In this document: positions 60,966-64,000 of the stretch, piece after piece
How positions within the stretch are numbered: the first letter of the stretch is position 1
Layout of the letters: the number at the start of each line of letters is the position of its first letter
Assembly (NCBI GenBank): GCA_001600095.1
Contig: BCIX01000003.1
Coordinates: 1,612,001 to 1,676,000, forward strand
Reading direction: 5' to 3'
DNA from: Bullera alba
Lineage: Eukaryota > Basidiomycota > Tremellomycetes > Tremellales > Bulleraceae
Length of the DNA: 64,000 nucleotides
Made by a program: the position numbers and the translations under genes
The notes under the pieces: model-generated
Seen by the model: the letters and a program-made list of their open reading frames with translations, nothing else
The model's database searches: none
What the model was told of the DNA's origin: nothing

Positions 60966-62804
60966 TCATCTCTCCTTCTTCTCATCCGACTTGCCTGCAG
61001 CTCGAGACAGACTCCTCATAACACTGCCAATGACACCGCCCTTTTGGTCGCCACGACCACGAGAGTCGTCCGAGCCGTTGAGCGCGTGCGAGTGGGCAGA
61101 CTTTTGGTGCATGTTGCCAGCGCCACTGACTATCAGCTAGGCTCACGGCTGACATGACTCACCCTCGACCCGAAGCGACAAAGGTCTGTTCGCCGTGGAT
61201 CTTCTTGTGCGCCTCCTTCTCCTCGACCGAGAGCTTGGCGAATTCCGCCTCGGGCAGGGGTCCACTGGCAAAGTTGCCCGCACCGCCTTTACCGTACGCG
61301 TGGCTGATGATATCAGCGGAGGTCGAATGGGAGAGACTTACGGCTTGTTTGCGCCATCCGCGGCGTACTTCGCTCTGATCTCTTCGTCGTACTTTCTCTG
61401 CTCCTCACGCTGAAGGTCAGCCCAGTCCGCAATAGGTAACCCACCTTGACCTCGTCGATGGAGTCTCGCTCCTCTCTGATGTTGCCCCATCCGCCTCGGC
61501 CTCCGGATCTCATCTCGGTACGTCGAGTGGTGTCTGGGGTGGACTCTCGGACATCTCTGACAGCGGATCTCGACCTGGATTTGGACCTGGAAATGTTGCC
61601 AGCACCACCTCGTCCGGTGGAAAAGTTGCCCTCGGCCTGACGACCTCTCTCCTCTGCGACCAATCGAGCCTGCAGGGCATCCTCCTTTGCCTCGTGGGCA
61701 ACATCTCTGGTTCGGGATGGCGAACGGATGTTTCCAGCACCTCCTCGGCCAGAGTGGATCACCTGGAAACGGTGAGCATAATCACAAGACTTGTGGACGG
61801 GTACCCACTCTGTCGATGGAAGCGTCTCTGTTCTGAATCTCCCTTCCTCGCTCGGAAAGACCGGTTGCTTCGGGGTCAATACCTCGACTGGGAGATCTGA
61901 TCAAGTTGCCGGCACCTCCTCGTCCGGTGGAGACCTGGATGTCAGCTTGTGTTTCACAGTGTTGTATGCTTACAATCGGCTGCCTTCCTCTACCATCGTC
62001 TAGCTGTGACATTGTTCCTATGTATTGTCAGTGTTGAGCCTGTGTCGTGGTGAACAACAACAATGAAGAAAGGGTTCGAGAGGGTGGTGAGTTAATTGAG
62101 CGAAAAGGTGGTGGTGGGAAATGACGACAGGCATTCCCGGTCAACCCTGTTGACAATCTAACCCTCTGGCTTTGCATACTCCTTGCCTCTCTCAGACTGC
62201 TCTCTCCGTTGCCAAGGACGCCTCTGCCTCTGCCATGTTCTTCTCCACCACTTCCGTATGCATACAAGCCAATGAGAAGCAGCATCCACACCAAGGCAGG
62301 ACGAGGGGCAACGAGCGGGGGTGGCCGAAACGAGCGATTTGATTGGCTCAACCGGTTCGTTATCAATCCCACCTTCTCATACGAGAAAGACTAGCTTCAG
62401 AGATAAGAGATTGAGGGGGGAAAAGAGTGGGTGGAGATAAGCCCGTGAGAAGGGGACCAAGCCCAGATCGGGTTCCATGTTCTGATCGAACGAATCGGGA
62501 GAGCGAACCAAACAAGGTAGTCACCGACCATCCCCAGTTCTCGTCCCGGATGCGTCACGCCCAGAACCCCCAGCACTAGTGACGCTTTTCGCCGAGCCTT
62601 TCAACCACGAACCAATCACTCACGACCAAAGGTAGGCTTCCTCTCCTGCAGCGTGGGGTCTCTGTTCGGTGAGAGAGCCCGGGTCACCCTATCCCGAATT
62701 GAGGTGAAGGTGGACGATGGGCTGGTGGATGTTCTCGAGGGTTCGCGCGAGATGCCGGGCATCTCCCTCCCTCGGGACTCGATGAGCGGTGCTGTCGATG
62801 TCAT
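60966..62804 (-). CDS. GRGGAGN-repeat protein (DUF3602 family)
   Basis: Conserved fungal family of unknown function. The main exons give MSQLDDGRGRQPIVSTGRGG then six repeats of the core motif: GRGGAGNL, GRGGAGNI, GRGGAGNI, GRGGWGNI, GKGGAGNF and GRGGAGNM, separated by charged Ser/Arg linkers (SRSKSRSRSAVRDVR). The C-terminus SLSRAAGKSDEKKER is basic. Upstream, a minus-strand exon from the ATG at 62804 (MTSTAPLIESRGREMPGISR to ERKPTFGR) ends at a GTGAGT donor (62623). It phases exactly through a 606-nt intron (acceptor ACTGACAATACATAG, 62018) into GRTMSQLDD. I take 62804 as the likely start; the internal ATG at 62012 is the alternative. Repetitive glycine composition and Ser/Arg linkers suggest a nucleic-acid or protein-binding disordered protein (inference). 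Confidence 0.75.
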
Positions 62805-63363
62805 GGTGTGTGGTGGGTAAGGGGTTAGCGGAGGGTGAGAGCAGTGTCAAGAGATAGAGTACTCGTCGAACAAATGATATGCAGCGACATTGAGCAGTCC
62901 TCGAGCTCTTTGCCCAATTTGCCAAGACCACTCGCCATCGCACCGGGAGGCAAAGACGCCGGTCCGGCGCGACACTTCTGAACATGACAAAATGGATGCA
63001 ACGTCTCATATGTCGAGCTCGCCGTGAGGATCCTCGTCGACGCCGTGTGCAGCATGCGAGTAGCAGATGGCACCAAGGAGGATCCTTATGGTGCATGAAG
63101 GTCCAGGTCACTTTTGGGTCGTTCTACGTCTTTGCATGTACTATACAAAGTGGCCGAGGCCTATCAGGAAACAATGTCTAAGTCTATGTACCAGGTGCAG
63201 AGTCTTTTCCCTCTCCCACCCCCTCCCTACCCCTCTTACCTCTCTTACCCCTCTCCACCATCCCGCTCGCGATTATAGAAGACGATGAAGCTCGTCTAGT
63301 TGAATTCGAATAATTTTGGCCACCAAACCACCGATCGATAATTTGCCACTCAACTCCGCCACT
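62805..63363. other. intergenic region AMT 3' end / DUF3602 promoter
   Basis: 559 bp. Contains a strong C/T-rich tract (about 63207-63267). No gene recognised. Confidence 0.4.
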
Positions 63364-64000
63364 TTACTGGTCGACCCTTCCACCGCCCATCTCGAGGTCG
63401 CCGTGAGGCCTCGCCTTCTCCTGAGGTGGGGTGTAGTCGGACGAGGAGGACTCGAGGACATCACCAGAAGTCATTTGAGGCTTCAAAGACTCGCTTCGGT
63501 GCAATCGGAGCTCGGGGTCGGAACCAACGTAATCGTAGGCGAATTCACCAAGGTAGGCGTCGTCGATACCGACGATTTCAGCCTCCTCCGAGGCTCGGAG
63601 TCGGAGCCCTGGAATGAAGTGCATAATCCACAAGATCACCGAGGTGACCACGAACGAGTAGGCGAAGCCAGCGACAAGGTCTGCGTGAAAAATTAGCATT
63701 TTTGGCTCTTTTTTAGTGTAAAGATGCCTACTCACCGGCCATTTGGTATCCGGCCTGGACCCAGTTGTGGTCGAACCATCCTCCGTCAATGGCAGCGTCA
63801 CCAATAGCGATACCATCAAACTCGGCGACAGAGGACTGAGCGAAGAGACCGGTCAAGAAGGTACCAATCATACCTCCAACACCGTGAGAGGCGAAGATGT
63901 CGAGAGTCTCGTCGACGTTGAGCAGGAACTTGAGCTTGGTGGCAAAGTTGGCACCGACGGCAGCGAGGAAACCAATAGCGACGGCAGCTGGAGCACCGAC
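63364..64000 (-). CDS. MEP2: ammonium transporter (AMT/MEP), C-terminal part, cut by window edge
   Basis: Plasma-membrane NH4+/NH3 channel-like transporter. At the right edge the minus strand reads PAAVAIGFLAAVGANFATKL, then LLNVDETLDIFASHGVGGMI with GTFLTGLFAQSSVAEFDG, the conserved HGxGG(M/L)xGxxxTG block with the second pore His. An intron at about 63733 joins YQMAG to DLVAGFAYSFVVTSVILWIM and HFIPGLRLRASEEAEIVGID, then DAYLGEFAYDY, the C-terminal coupling helix of the family. The cytoplasmic tail is Ser-rich and ends GGGRVDQ. The N-terminal helices lie beyond base 64000. MEP paralogue number cannot be told from this part; the symbol is tentative. Confidence 0.93.

Overview
This 64 kb window is nuclear DNA of a basidiomycete fungus, most likely a yeast-forming Tremellomycete (Cryptococcus/Tremella relatives). 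The evidence is the gene content together with very dense short introns, mostly 35-60 nt, with GTGAGT-type donors, CTGAC/CTAAT branch sites and TAG/CAG acceptors. The species cannot be settled from the sequence. Exon borders below were read by eye from splice signals, reading phase and family conservation. Protein lengths are approximate. I see no transposon, tRNA, rRNA or CRISPR array.

Layout. 1-6.8 kb: PAN3 (5' part, cut by the left edge), deoxyhypusine synthase, the spindle-checkpoint protein MAD1 and a cyclophilin H. 7-13 kb: mitochondrial ribosomal protein bL33, a CUZ1/ZFAND1-like AN1 zinc-finger protein, homocysteine S-methyltransferase, TIP41 and SEC65/SRP19. 13.3-18 kb: calcineurin A and a peroxisomal adenine-nucleotide carrier (PMP47/ANT1 type). 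18-25 kb: a Zn2Cys6 regulator divergent from a Cys-rich heavy-metal P1B-ATPase. 25-31.9 kb: multidomain phosphatidylserine decarboxylase PSD2, MED11 and histone H3. 33.7-42 kb: a second Zn2Cys6 regulator, the fluoride exporter FEX1, EMG1 and RPL4. 42-44.3 kb holds no convincing gene. 44.3-51 kb: a membrane-anchored SMP-30-like protein, a four-TM protein with a Gln/Tyr-rich tail and an asteroid/XPG-like protein. 51.9-60.6 kb: an SLC6 symporter, NCA2, an SSH4/EAR1-type SPRY/PY protein and a Ras GTPase. 61-64 kb: a GRGGAGN-repeat (DUF3602) protein and the 3' part of an ammonium transporter, cut by the right edge.

Most genes are conserved single-copy housekeeping or signalling genes with no operon-like logic, and many are arranged as divergent pairs sharing 250-450 bp. 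The best candidate functional module is the Zn2Cys6 factor plus metal ATPase pair, whose shared promoter holds a CGG-N9-CCG palindrome of the kind such factors bind. The other striking theme is gene architecture: a 3-nt microexon in the cyclophilin gene, an 11-nt microexon and a split start-codon exon in histone H3, and an ATG-only first coding exon in the Ras gene. Histone H3 also carries one extra residue between Lys27 and the residue equivalent to Lys36.
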